Shown one piece after another: positions 12,234-23,267 of a stretch of DNA of 64,000 nucleotides. The first letter of the stretch is position 1. Each line of letters begins with the position of its first letter. The translations under genes were made by a program, and so were the position numbers. The notes under the pieces are model-generated. The model was not told where the DNA came from, did not search any database, and saw only the letters and a list, made by a program, of their open reading frames with translations. This DNA is from Iris pallida. Its lineage: Eukaryota; Streptophyta; Magnoliopsida; Asparagales; Iridaceae. The DNA lies in assembly GCA_029216955.1 (NCBI GenBank), contig JANAVB010033216.1, positions 5,502,871-5,566,870 on the forward strand. The letters are read 5' to 3'.

Positions 12234-13967
12234 TGTAGTGCCCCGCTCCTCGCGGTCCACTATGTAATACCTATGGCTTGTTGACTCAGTCTCAAACTGA
12301 GTCTTTGGTGAAACCTTTGCCGGTGTCGATTGATCACGGATGAAATGCAATGAACCTTTCCAATTGATGGATTGGCTTCTATTGAAATGAATCCAAGAGT
12401 TTTACTGAATGTTTTCTCTTCGCTGCTTGGTTTTGATGAATGCGTTTTCGTGTTGGTTTTCGATGATTGGTTTTCATTGTTCGCTTTCATCGCATTTCGC
12501 ATTCATTCCGAATCTTGAGAGAAAGAGACGAAGTATGCTAATCAACTGTTGGTGCCATTGTAGGCTGCGTGAATTGTTCGTGAACGGCGCGTGAAGTCCC
12601 TCCTTCTCTCTACTAAAGATTCATCTCGGTGAGTTGCTTGAACCGGGCTTGCATTTATTTGTACGCCCTAATAAAAATGATCTCTAGTCTACTCTGTTGC
12701 CTTGTCCCTGTGATCAACGATGCCTCAATAACAAAAGATAAGAGAAGATAATGAATGAATCATATGTAAAATGGAACTGTCGCTTGCTTGCTTCAATATG
12801 AACTGTATGCTCTTATGAATTGCCTAAAAGAGATAGCTCGGAATGGAAATCACGGCTTGACCGTGCAAGAAGAAGAAGAGAATGGAAATGGTTACAAGTT
12901 GCTAGGCTCGTACATGGTAGAATTATCTGATAGCTGCATTCGCATTGGTCTAGACAACTTGTGCACAAGAAGGTAATCTCTCGATCGATTCTGGGGGCAC
13001 CTGGAGTCGATCGGCCTAGGAGAGAACAGGACACTTGGGGCTAGAAGTCCCCGCAGAAAAAGGGTGTTAGTCTATTAGTAGTTGGGCAAGAAGTTCCGAT
13101 TGCTAGTAATGGGAATACCCATGGACCACAATAGTTAGGTTCATGCATATAGATAGAGATTTATTGCAAGCCTAACATGCAGGGACGGAAATAAGAATGT
13201 TTAATATATACAAATTGTGCTAACCTGTTTTGTGCAGGGATGACTGTCGGCGTTGGTAAGTTGGCTATGAATTTTCTGCTGTCATGTTTCTTATGAATTG
13301 TTAAAAAGAACCTAGACAAGTAGAAAGAGCACTAGTAAATATGTAGCTTCACATGTTGAATTAGTGCAGATATTTGTGAGTTTCGGCGAAGAGCCGCTCG
13401 CCAGTACATGATGTGTGCTGACCCACGTTGTGGGCATCCTTTTCAGTAAGCAAAGGAGACAGGGGGATTTCAAGGAGGCACAAAAGCTCGTCTAGCCCAG
13501 TAGAGCTGCGGACTGCCTCGAAGCTTTCTTTTATTTCAAGTCAAGTTCAAGTTTCTTTTCCTTCTGAAGGTGTCTTTCAATTCCAGCTTGTAATAAAGGG
13601 ATATCATGTATGGGCATTGTGGCTATTTTCAAAAGAGTGTTTCAAAGAAAATCTTGTAGCCAAATTATAAGGCAAATCTGAGTTGCAAAGCTTTGTACTT
13701 GTATTCCACTCAAGCTATCAATAAAATAAGTATTTCCATTTCAAATCTCTGTGTTCAATATTTGGTTTTCTGCAATGGGTGCGTGCGTGTGTTTTGCTTA
13801 ACTAATGGGTGCGTGCGTGTGTTTTTGCTTGACTAGTTGTTTTGTGCAGGTACATGGCCTTGTGCAAGCGCAACTTAGGCTTGCACGGCATCACGCCTTA
13901 GCGAGGACGATCGATCCCGCAGGGATCCAGGCAAGACGGACAACCCTAGCGGGATCGGGGTGTGACA
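12234..13967 (+). repeat. 5' LTR of the gag-only element
   Basis: Starts TGTAGTG and ends GGGGTGTGACA. It contains AATAAA at 13720-13725. Splice-like sites occur in it: GTGCAG before 13238 and GGTAAG at 13255-13260 enclose an 18-nt segment, and a further TTTTGTGCAG lies near 13840. Confidence 0.92.
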
Positions 13968-13970
13968 AAG

Positions 13971-13982
13971 TGGTATCAGAGC
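13971..13982 (+). other. Primer-binding site, initiator tRNA-Met type
   Basis: TGGTATCAGAGC lies 3 nt after the 5' LTR end. This is the usual complement to the 3' end of plant initiator tRNA-Met, which primes minus-strand synthesis. Confidence 0.92.
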
Positions 13983-14141
13983 ACAGTTTTACGTCATTGG
14001 CCTCTTGCAAATATCATTTTCAAAAAGTATATAAAGTACTTTGACGGCTTTCAAAAGTGTCCCGATTTTGAGTTATAAAAACCAATGCCCCATAAATAAG
14101 TCCATAATATTTTATGAGAAGTTATACTGTTTTGTAGAGAA

Positions 14142-15380
14142 ATGGCTCCTCCTCGTGCATCTGGCTCGACCGATCCGGTAGAACGGATCATGAGAATGTT
14201 AGAGCTGCAAAGGCAGGATAGTGAGGAAAACAACCAAATACACCAGGCCCGAGCGGCTGCCCAACAAAAGCAGTTGGATGCCCTGACCCAGCTTGTCACG
14301 GCGCTTGCGGCAAATCGAGATGCCACCGCAGCGACGGAACAGACGGGAACGCCCGAGATCGAGCCCGTAGAGGGTGATGAGCCCCAGCCGGCGCAAAGGC
14401 ACACTGTCTTTAGGCCAAAGGACTTCTTGGACGCGAAACCTCCGGAATTTGAAGGTAGGACGTCACCCGACAAGGTGATGGACTGGATAAATAAAATGGA
14501 GAGTCTGTTCGCGTTTATAGGAGTTCCAAGTAGCAAAAAGGTAGTTTGTGCCGTTATGCTCCTACGGCTGCGGGCGAAGGATTGGTGGAAGGCGAAGAAG
14601 CCGGCGCTACTCGCAACGGCTAGGAATGGGAAGATCTCATGGGCCTCGTTCAAGAAGGCATTTCTGGATCAATATCTGCCTCCAGCCATGAGCAAGAAGA
14701 TGGAGGATGACTTCATCACACTGAAACAGGGGGAGATGTCCGTGGAGGACTATGAATCTGAATTTGCTAAGCTAGCAAATTTTGCCGCTGCCTTGCTCCC
14801 CACGGAACAGTCTCACATAAATCGATTCGTTGATGGTCTGAATTACGACATCCAGTTAAGTGTGCTGAATCGAGAATGCGGGTCCTATTCTCAAGCCTTT
14901 GAAGCGGCGCTACAGGTAGAACAATTCCAGCAAAAGAAGGCGTCAGCAAAGACGCAGAACAGTCGGAATCAGCCCGCCAAAAGATATCATGACGGGGAGA
15001 AAAAGACTGACGGAGAAAAGAAGACTGGCGGGGAACAATATAATAAGCCCGTGTGCGCTTTCTGCGGTAGGCATGGACACACAAAGGAAGTTTGTCGTTC
15101 TGCCAACGGAGAGTGTTTCAACTGTGGTCAAAAGGGCCACCGTGCTATAAATTGCCAGAATAAGAGAGTTCGGCCGCTGAACAACAACGACACTGAAGAG
15201 CGTGGGCAGCTGCCAGGCCCACCGCCCCTTCGAGACCACCCGCAGAACCAGCCACAGCGGACTAATGCGCGTGTCTACAATCTCTCCACGTTGCTTGACC
15301 CTGAATGCAACACTAGTGGAGGTGAGTTTTGTTTCTTAAGTTTTGAGGACAAAACTTTTTCTCAGTGGGTTATTATGTAG
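14142..15380 (+). CDS. gag: Gag polyprotein, 412 aa, intact
   Basis: This is the structural capsid and nucleocapsid protein of a Ty3/gypsy-type element and is intact. The start ATG follows the primer site by 160 bp. A glutamine- and alanine-rich N-terminus leads into the Retrotrans_gag region (about residues 90-260, with DWWKAKKPAL and QGEMSVEDYESEF). Two CCHC zinc knuckles follow: CAFCGRHGHTKEVC (305-318) and CFNCGQKGHRAINC (325-338). No protease, reverse transcriptase or integrase follows. The last residues come from what is normally the non-coding tail after pol, and the stop TAG (15378-15380) lies in the first bases of the 3' LTR. An internal pol deletion is inferred. The protein could package its own RNA while relying on enzymes supplied in trans. 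Confidence 0.93.
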   Translation: MAPPRASGSTDPVERIMRMLELQRQDSEENNQIHQARAAAQQKQLDALTQLVTALAANRDATAATEQTGTPEIEPVEGDEPQPAQRHTVFRPKDFLDAKPPEFEGRTSPDKVMDWINKMESLFAFIGVPSSKKVVCAVMLLRLRAKDWWKAKKPALLATARNGKISWASFKKAFLDQYLPPAMSKKMEDDFITLKQGEMSVEDYESEFAKLANFAAALLPTEQSHINRFVDGLNYDIQLSVLNRECGSYSQAFEAALQVEQFQQKKASAKTQNSRNQPAKRYHDGEKKTDGEKKTGGEQYNKPVCAFCGRHGHTKEVCRSANGECFNCGQKGHRAINCQNKRVRPLNNNDTEERGQLPGPPPLRDHPQNQPQRTNARVYNLSTLLDPECNTSGGEFCFLSFEDKTFSQWVIM

Positions 15381-17109
15381 TGCCCCGCTCCTCGCGGTCC
15401 ACTATGTAATACCTATGGCTTGTTGACTCAGTCTCGAACTGAGTCTTTGGTGAAACCTTTGCCGGTGTCGATTGATCACGGATGAAATGCAATGAACCTT
15501 TCCAATTGATGGATTGGCTTCTATTGAAATGAATCCAAGAGTTTTACTGAATGTTTTCTCTTCGCTGCTTGGTTTTGATGAATGCGTTTTCGTGTTGGTT
15601 TTCGATGATTGGTTTTCATTGTTCGCTTTTATCGCATTTCGCATTCATTCCGAATCTTGAGAAAAAGAGACGAAGTATGCTAATCAACTGTTGGTGCCAT
15701 TGTAGGCCGCGTGAATTGTTCGTGAACGGCGCGTGAAGTCCCTCCTTCTCTCTACTAAAGATTCATCTCGGTGAGTTGCTTGAACCGGGCTTACATTTAT
15801 TTGTACGCCCTAATAAAAATGATCTCTAGTCTACTCTGTTGCCTTGTCCCTGTGATCAACGATGCCTCAATAACAAAAGATAAGAGAAGATAATGAATGA
15901 ATCATATGTAAAATGGAACTGTCGCTTGCTTGCTTCAATATGAACTGTATGCTCTTATGAATTGCCTAAAAGAGATAGCTCGGAATGGAAATCACGGCTT
16001 GACCGTGCAAGAAGAAGAAGAGAATGGAAATGGTTACAAGTTGCTAGGCTCGTGCATGGTAGAATTATCTGATAGTTGCATTCGCATTGGTCTAGACAAC
16101 TTGTGCACAAGGAGGTAATCTCTCGATCGATTCTGGGGGCACCTGGAGTCGATCGGCCTAGGAGAGAACAGGACACTTGGGGCTAGAAGTCCCCACAGAA
16201 AAAGGGTGTTAGTCTATTAGTAGTTGGGCAAGAAGTTCCGATTGCTAGTAATGGGAATACCCATGGACCACAATAGTTAGGTTCATGCATATAGATAGAG
16301 ATTTATTGCAAGCCTAACATGCAGGGACGGAAATGAGAATGTTTAATATATACAAATTGTGCTAACCTGTTTTGTGCAGGGATGACTGTCGGCGTTGGTA
16401 AGTTGGCTATGAATTTTCTGCTGTCATGTTTCTTATGAATTGTTAAAAAGAACCTAGACAAGTAGAAAGAGCACTAGTAAATATGTAGCTTCACATGTTG
16501 AATTAGTGCAGATATTTGTGAGTTTTGGCGAAGAGCCGCTCGCCAGTACATGATGTGTGCTGACCCACGTTGTGGGCATCCTTTTCAGTAAGCAAAGGAG
16601 ACAGGAGGATTTCAAGGAGGCACAAAAGCTCGTCTAGCCCAGTAGAGCTGCGGACTGCCTCGAAGCTTTCTTTTATTTCAAGTCAAGTTCAAGTTTCTTT
16701 TCCTTCTGAAGGTGTCTTTCAATTCCAGCTTGTAATAAAGGGATATCATGTATGGGTATTGTGGCTATTTTCAAAAGAGTGTTTCAAAGAAAATCTTGTA
16801 GCCAAATTATAAGGCAAATCTGAGTTGCAAAGCTTTGTACTTGTATTCCACTCAAGCTATCAATAAAATGAGTATTTCCATTTCAAATCTCTGTGTTCAA
16901 TATTTGGTTTTCTACAATGGGTGCGTGCGTGTGTTTTGCTTAACTAATGGGTGCGTGCGTGTGTTTTTGCTTGACTAGTTGTTTTGTGCAGGTACATGGC
17001 CTTGTGCAAGCGCAACTTAGGCTTGTACGGCATCACGCCTTAGCGAGGACGATCGATCCCGCAGGGATCCAGGCAAGACGGACAACCCTAGCGGAATCGG
17101 GGCGTGACA
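15376..17109 (+). repeat. 3' LTR of the gag-only element
   Basis: Near-identical to 12234-13967. It opens TGTAG, which supplies the gag stop codon, and ends GGGGCGTGACA. The tract before it (CTCAGTGGGTTATTA) is a poor polypurine tract. Confidence 0.92.
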
Positions 17110-18594
17110 CTCTTGACAAGCACTCTTGACATGATAAGCAACTTATCATAACATGTATAATCTTGATAGTGGCCCGTCGAGGCGCACTTTTGACAAGCAC
17201 TCTTGATATGATAAGCAATTTGTCATAACATGTATAATCTTGATAGTGGCCCGTTGAGGCGCTCTCTTGACAAGTAATCTTGACAAGTAACAAGTAACCT
17301 GAGATGACATGATAATCTTGAAAGGCTGTTACGACGGCTATCCTAACTTGCTAAGTAACTCTTGTCTTGATACCGTAGTTGATTCTCTTGATTATGCCTG
17401 TACAAACTACCTATCTCGTCTTGTATCATGTCTATAACATGGATTCGTGGTTACCACGGTCAGGAATTCATAATGAATCTGACTAGATTAATGACTAGAT
17501 TGATCAATTAGTTCATATAGAGAGATTTTTCCAGTTACAGGCAATTTTGTTATCCCGGCCACACCTGAGTGGACTTGTAGCCTGCCGACGAGTAGGGCAC
17601 ATTTCCAGCCCACTGTCATATGAGGCACTTCTTGAACACAAATGTACTAAGGTACACCAAGTCATCTTATAACTTATGCAAAACATGTAATCTTGATAAC
17701 TCTAAGCAACCTCGCCTGGATAACCTGGATAACTGCAAGACTTGTGACTTGGGAATATCTCAAATGCATCTTGTTAGTAACTAGGCATGTGGTAACCCTA
17801 GTTAGCTAATGATAGCAAGCCGTAAGACTTGATTGGTCGTGCCTGAATGCTTGCCTCGTGGTTAACATGGGAATTATATTCCGCCTCTTGTTTTCATAAT
17901 ACAAGCTCTTGTTTTATTCTAACCATGTCTTCTTGTTACTTAATCATGTTCATTATTTATATCTTCTGTTTATTAACCTGCTGGTTTTAGTTCCCAAGTG
18001 AAGCCTCCCTTGTGACACTTGCTCTTTCTGGGGTCTGACCCAGCTGGTTTTGTATGGCCAGATTTTGGAGTAGCACCCGAGGATCTACCTGCCTTCCAGC
18101 CAGGTGGTGAACACTAGACACAACCCTGGCAACGAGTGGGTTTCTTATTTTGCTCTCTCACTCTATTGTAAAATTATTCTTTTGAGACGTTTAGCCGCCG
18201 AGCAAGTGTTAGCTCATATTGAAACTTATATTCTATCTACCTAAGGGCTGTAACATGATTGACAAATCCTAGGGTTAATCGTATATGACTTTAACTCTTG
18301 CTAGTCTTCGTATTTTGTATGACTAGCTTCATGATCATCTGAATATATAATATTTGGGATGCCTTACTTTGTATGTATGATGATCTAATATCTTGTAACA
18401 TTTATTTGATTGCTTGAGATTGAGACACAAGGCTTGTTTTTGACCATAAGAGACTGCTGGCTTGTAGTTAAACCCTCATGCATCTAGACAGTCGTGACCG
18501 TATTGCGAGGTGGGTTGTACTTCAATGTACGTAGCTGGCTGTGTTTATCCTCCGCTCTCTAGTATTCTGGTTCTGGGGCGTGACACTGTTTAAG

Positions 18595-18613
18595 TGGTGG
18601 CCCATACAGGTCT
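18595..18613 (+). other. Primer-binding site of element A, tRNA-Ile type
   Basis: TGGTGGCCCATACAGGTCT starts 9 nt after the LTR end. It differs at one base (A for G) from the sites in elements C and D. The unmutated form is complementary to the 3' end of plant tRNA-Ile(AAU) as I recall it, including the CCA tail. Confidence 0.7.
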
Positions 18614-18789
18614 TATAAATCAAGATGTGTGGGGGTTTACTGAATAGTTGTCTTAATCTGCACTCGCCCTTGATTTCTACTCGTGCCTTCTAATCTTCCT
18701 GAATCATGATCTGATCACATGCTTATATCTCTGATCTATCTCAGTCCTTCCTTATTATTCCTCATGTCATTTTTTCAGTGGCATTATTC

Positions 18790-19824
18790 CTGGTCCTACC
18801 GATCAGCCAGGAGAAGCACCTCCAGTGAACCGGCAGCAACCTGGGAACCAACCCCAGCACTCGGGGGCAGCCTCCCGAGCCATGCCTTTAGGAGGTCTAG
18901 AGCCACTGGTTCAGCCAGTCCAGCCTGCAGAGTCTGGCAATGGAGCCCTGGTGGGACTCATCAGGGAATTGCTTGCATCACAAGATCGTCGGGGCGATGT
19001 CCTACACCAGAAAGTACAAGATGCTATGGGCAGAGTTGGTTATCAAGGGAACAATGCGGCCAACAGTTTCAAGCGCTTGAACCCTCTCTTTTTGACGGCA
19101 GTGAAGATGCGATTGTTGCTGATGCTTGGCTTCAGGATATAGAGGCTATTCTGGAGGCCGCTCGAATTCCAGAGGATAAAAAGGTGGCCGTAGTGTGCCT
19201 GCAGTTATTGGACTTAGCCCGCAGCTGGTGGACAATGCAAGCAGTTCGTTTGGTGACGCCTGTCTTATGGGCGGTATTCAGCGACAAGTTCCAGACGAAG
19301 TATTTTGATGCAGTGGTATGATCTGTTGACCAGATTCAGCAATCTCAAGTAGATGGGAAGGACGGTCGATAGATATGCGGCCGAGTTTTCAAGGCTTAGT
19401 CAGTTTACTCCTACCTTGGTAGCGACCGAATTGGATCGAGCCCACCGGTTCCATCAGGGACTCCACCTAGAGATCATTCTAGCGGTGGAGCAGTTTGAGC
19501 ATCAGACCTTTTAATCTATTTTGCGAGCAGCTAGGAGGCATGAGTACACCTCCCAGAGGACAGTAGACCGAGTAGGGGGTCGGAAGAGGCCTCATGGTCA
19601 TTTATCTCAGTTGTCAACACCAGTCCCGACAGCTAGGGCTTTGACTATTGGAGCTCCTAGGAGGGCGACCACAGTTTTGTCGGTTCAGAACTCGACACCG
19701 ACGTACCCTCGGCAACAAAAGTAGAAGCAGTCTTCTGCAATGGGTTGCACTCATTGTGAGAAGCCAGGACACGTAGTCTCAGAGTGTCGCAGAGCACAGG
19801 GGTTATGCTTGGCTTGTGGGGCAC
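18790..19824 (+). pseudogene. Gag of element A, first part (decayed)
   Basis: The frame around 18825-19060 is a Gln/Pro-rich N-terminus. A frameshift near 19060 leads to SLFDGSEDAIVADAWLQDIE and RSWWTMQAVR. A second shift near 19320 leads to VDRYAAEFSRLSQFTP and HRFHQGLHLE. These are the Retrotrans_gag blocks in order. The first zinc knuckle CTHCEKPGHVVSEC is at 19746-19787. The second starts at 19806 and is cut after CLACGA by element B; its remainder begins at 29062. At least two stops (near 19346 and 19513) and two frameshifts disable it, and no proper ATG start is seen. Confidence 0.88.
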
Positions 19825-19829
19825 TGTCT

Positions 19830-19909
19830 CGCCCCGCTCCCGCAGGAGCGATCGTCCTCGCTAAGGCGTGATGCCGCACGGGGACGATCGCTCCTGCGGG
19901 AGCGGGGCG
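19830..19909. repeat. Palindrome with 28-bp perfect arms at the end of element B
   Basis: The arms at 19830-19857 and 19882-19909 are exact reverse complements (28 bp, GC-rich, opening CGCCCCGCTCCCGCAGGAGC) around a 24-nt loop. Each arm is the LTR terminus of this family. They face each other, so the block is two LTR ends joined head to head. Confidence 0.92.
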
Positions 19910-19917
19910 TGACAGAT

Positions 19918-19929
19918 TAGTATCAGAGC
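19918..19929 (+). other. Primer-binding-site-like sequence on the inverted side of element B
   Basis: TAGTATCAGAGC, one mismatch from TGGTATCAGAGC, follows the plus-oriented LTR end GGGGCGTGACA. It faces the true minus-strand site at 21101-21112. Confidence 0.65.
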
Positions 19930-21100
19930 CTCAATACCATCGATGATGTACATAACCCGACGATCTTCCTTTTGCAACGAATTCCAAGTCGTGCAACTTA
20001 ATTTCCTCAATTCACATTGTCGCGTGCTAACTCTTCATCGAGCAACATCTATTCTAAATCTTTAGTCATTCTCGTATCTCCAAATCAACGTTTCCCATGC
20101 ACGGTATCTTCCGATCGTGCTATCTTCAATCTCGTCTGAGTATTTCGTCTTAACTCAAGTTTCAATCCATTCGACAAATTTTAAAATCGCATATATGATT
20201 TGCTACGTTTCTTTGACCAACACACCCATTTACTTTATCGTTTCGAATCTCCATTCAATCGTTTCGTAATTCACACTACGCATTCTTGATTCGTCTGAAC
20301 GATATCTCGTTTGAGACTCTCAAAGTTGCAACCAACTAAGCGTTACTCGTTCTAAGGCTTTGTGGGATATCATTGCTTGCCGACGTATTCGTTCTATCCG
20401 TAAATCCTTTAGTCTCGCTCGAACAATTTTTATGTCGTCCATACACCACTCAGGGTTCGAGCCACTCGACTAGACAACGACACTCGCTCTTATTCTTCTT
20501 CGAACCTATCACATACACCACTCGGAGTCAAGTCATTCTATAAATCCTTAAAAGATCATTCGATTCCCAAATCGATGTATTCAATCGCGCGTTCGCCTAT
20601 TCCTCAAAGTCTAAGAACCATCTCCCGTGCTCGCTTTAGCGTTTGTCAAATAGCGTCTCTATCAACATACGTTCTAAGTCTCACTTATTCTCGTCCGAGC
20701 GATAGTCGATCTCGCACGCAAACTCGTTCGTACCAGAAGGTCTAGGTGCACGATACTCCGCACAACTTAGCCAAAGGCTGCATGCATAACCATCCCATTC
20801 GAACTATACTTCGGTCTCGTGTACACGTTTGTTACTTTCAGCGTAAGGTTATTCAAGTACGTACTGCGTTTGCTAACTTTTAGCATGTGTTCCTTCCAAC
20901 TCGAGTTCGTCGCGGTTTGGCACAAAGGCCTTCGCCTATCGATCCCGTTCAATCGAGTACTTGCACGAGCTTTTGAAAATATTAGACTTATTGTATGGAA
21001 CATCCCAAGGCACAACGAGAGAGAGCGTACACTTCTTTTATTTCAAAACGAGCTTTCAAAACTGAGAGAATTGAAATGAAGTCCAAGGACGTAAAGCCGT
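19930..21100 (-). other. Non-coding interior of element B
   Basis: About 1.2 kb without a convincing frame on either strand. The plus strand is rich in TCGTT, CTCG and TTCG phrases. After the primer-like sites the two ends are not inverted copies of each other, so the interior is not a simple palindrome. Confidence 0.6.
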
Positions 21101-21112
21101 GCTCTGATACCA
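21101..21112 (-). other. Primer-binding site of element B, initiator tRNA-Met type
   Basis: The minus strand reads TGGTATCAGAGC three nt after the LTR end GGGGCGTGACA. This fixes the minus orientation of the element. Confidence 0.88.
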
Positions 21113-21115
21113 CTC

Positions 21116-23164
21116 TGTCACGCCCCGCTCCCGCAGGAGTGATCGTCCCCATGCGGCGTCAGCTAGGCCACAGAGTCACACAGAGTGTCCCCATTTGCAG
21201 CGGAAAGTAAAAGAACACAAATTGAAGCGAATTCAAACTCTTTATTGATATTCAAGAAGTTTACAAGCAGCGCTAGGCCGAGTTTGTAAGTCTCTCAAGC
21301 TCTCTCTCTGTGAAACATAAAAGGCGTGCCAAGTGGCTTACAACATGGAATGATTCATGACGATGTTCCGATACATTATGTCCTGTATATGGTGCTTCAG
21401 CTCCTTGCAACGCTCCAAGGCTCCAGAGATAGCTCTGCACCTTAGCACGTGCGAGGGAAGCTCCGCACCCGATGACGTCTCCTGCATCCTGGAAGCAGAC
21501 TATGGGGTTATCAGTACATTGTTATGCACTGGTGGGGAGGCTAGCTCGCCCGCAATGCTATCATTACCAAACACGTTCCATTTACTTTTGCGCACCGTCT
21601 ATCATTCATTGTCTTTCTAATCTTGCCTTAGGATCAGTATGGCATATTTCGTAACCTATCTCGTGTTGCCGAATTCAAGTGTCTGCATGGAAATGCATGT
21701 ACGACTTACCCATACTTACCGTCCGGCCTTTCCTGTCCAAAGTAAACCAAGTTAGTTAATAATTCATATGTAGTAACTTAACGTGATTCATGTAAACATT
21801 CAATGTTAAGGGCGTGTTCCTGCCTCAGGCTCTAGCACGTCGTGGGCACGTTATCTAACTCACTTGCATGAATTACTCTTATTATTTGGTGTGTTACATT
21901 TCAAGCATGTTCAGAGTGTTACATTTCAAGCATGTTCAGGAGGCACTTCATTTAGTTAACTTAGACTACTTGTTTCAATGCAAGGACTTGCACGTGGATT
22001 GCCACCAGCATAGCCCACTTAATCTACATGCACAGGTCGCTGGCATCATAAGCCATTTTGGACATATCACTTGGGCATTCTCACCTATCGAAGTGTGATG
22101 GCTGGTACACCTTGATAGTCTCTTAAAATGCCTGGCCTTACGTCTCATTGAGTGGCCGAGCCCCCACTCAAAGCAGCCCGTAAGCCCCATGTCTGATTCC
22201 GCCTAGGCCGGCCACGGTATTCCCCCCATCGCCCGTGCCGCAGAGTCCTTCCTCTTAACGGCCACGGTATTCCCCCCATCGCCTGTGCCATTTGTCCACG
22301 ACCATTTCGTATTGACTTGTCATTTAACTTAACGGCTGTCTTTGAGCCACAGGCTATCTCTGAGCCATCATGCGTTATCGACCAGGTTGGCATCCGTGCA
22401 GCGCGGGTAACGAGCCCTGTTGTACGTGCCCGTCATACCTGTCGCTAACCATTCTTTTCTTTCTTATCTTTTATTGACTCTTTCATTTCTTTCTTTCACT
22501 TGTTCGTGCATTCATTCATTTTTTACGTATTCATACATTCATTCGTTGATTCATTCATTCACTTATTTATTTATTCATTATACAACTTCTTGTGCGGGAG
22601 TCGCCTTGGCGACCCATCGGTCCCGAAGTCTTTCAATGTTGCTATACTCTACTCGGAACGACTATGTCGATAGTCTTCTGTTTCATTGTTGTAAACTATT
22701 CATTGTTTCATTGTTGAATACGTAAGGGACTTGAACATAATCTTGTGCCTTAGTACGAGCGTGGAGCGCGGTGCGAGAGTTCTCACATTTTTCTATGTTC
22801 TTTTCTATATTCTATACAAGCATACAAGATGGAATTATTCCCTTAGCTAGGTGCGTTGAGTCATATTAGCATGTACGGTGTTATCGCCTAGCGATTCTAG
22901 CATTAGTGTCCGTATTGTTATGTGTCTAGGCTAAGCAAAGACGGGTTCATCGGAGCCACCCACCTTAGCGATGTTCGCATCGGTCGACCGATACTCCGAG
23001 CGTGCCTTTGAAAGTCTAAGTCTGGATTCCTCTTGACGGACCAATGTAAGCCTTGCATCGATTCTTCATCAGGTCGATGCCAACTATTCGGGTCGACGAC
23101 TCGTTCGAGTCGTTGCACTTGCCGTTTGAATCGGCGTTCCGCTAGCGCGGAGCGGGTCATTACA
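21116..23164 (-). repeat. LTR 2 of element B
   Basis: On the minus strand it opens TGTAATGACCCGCT and ends GCGTGACA. It matches 23268-29056 except for the CACTA insertion and a deletion of roughly 60-80 bp near 21150. It keeps the unoccupied site (CAATGTTGCTATAC near 22635) of the CACTA element found in LTR 1. Confidence 0.85.
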
Positions 23165-23267
23165 TAATACACCACTCAAAACAAGTCTCGTCCTCGAGAC
23201 TTCCTGAGTGCAGGTCATCCTACCATTCTTTTAACTCGTGTCGTCGTGTTTCTTAGACAATTCTATC
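23165..23267 (-). other. Short interior between element B LTRs, with polypurine-like tail
   Basis: On the minus strand GAGGACGAGACTTGTTTTGA and a G-rich stretch lead into TGTAATGA of LTR 2. This resembles the tail before the 3' LTR of the gag-only element (GAGGACAAAACTTTTTCTC). The other end lacks a recognisable primer site. Confidence 0.7.

Larger units (their letters stand above)
12234..17109 (+). mobile_element. Gag-only LTR retrotransposon (TR-GAG type), structurally complete
   Basis: Two LTRs of equal length (1734 bp each by coordinates) flank a 1408-bp interior that encodes only gag. The 5-bp duplication is CTCTT (12229-12233 and 17110-17114). The LTRs start TGTAGTGCCCCGCTCC and end GTGACA. 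By eye they differ at about 18 positions, all transitions, with no indels, so the insertion is recent. It depends on enzymes from another Ty3/gypsy element. It lies in the 5' LTR of element A. Confidence 0.93.
10734..18585 (+). repeat. 5' LTR of element A, split by a gag-only element
   Basis: The LTR starts TGTCACTCTCGTTTTCC and ends GGGGCGTGACA, and matches the 3' LTR at 32797-41997 along its length. A TATA box (TATATAAG, 10985-10992) is followed by a CT-rich run, the likely transcription start area. The block TGACTTGACTTGAC at 10880-10970 is a minisatellite. A gag-only element plus a 5-bp duplication (12234-17114) sits inside. Confidence 0.9.

Noticed and set aside
12260..13670. Frames of 60-80 codons occurring twice, 3142 bp apart
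   Set aside because: They are the same positions in the two LTRs of the gag-only element and show no protein features.
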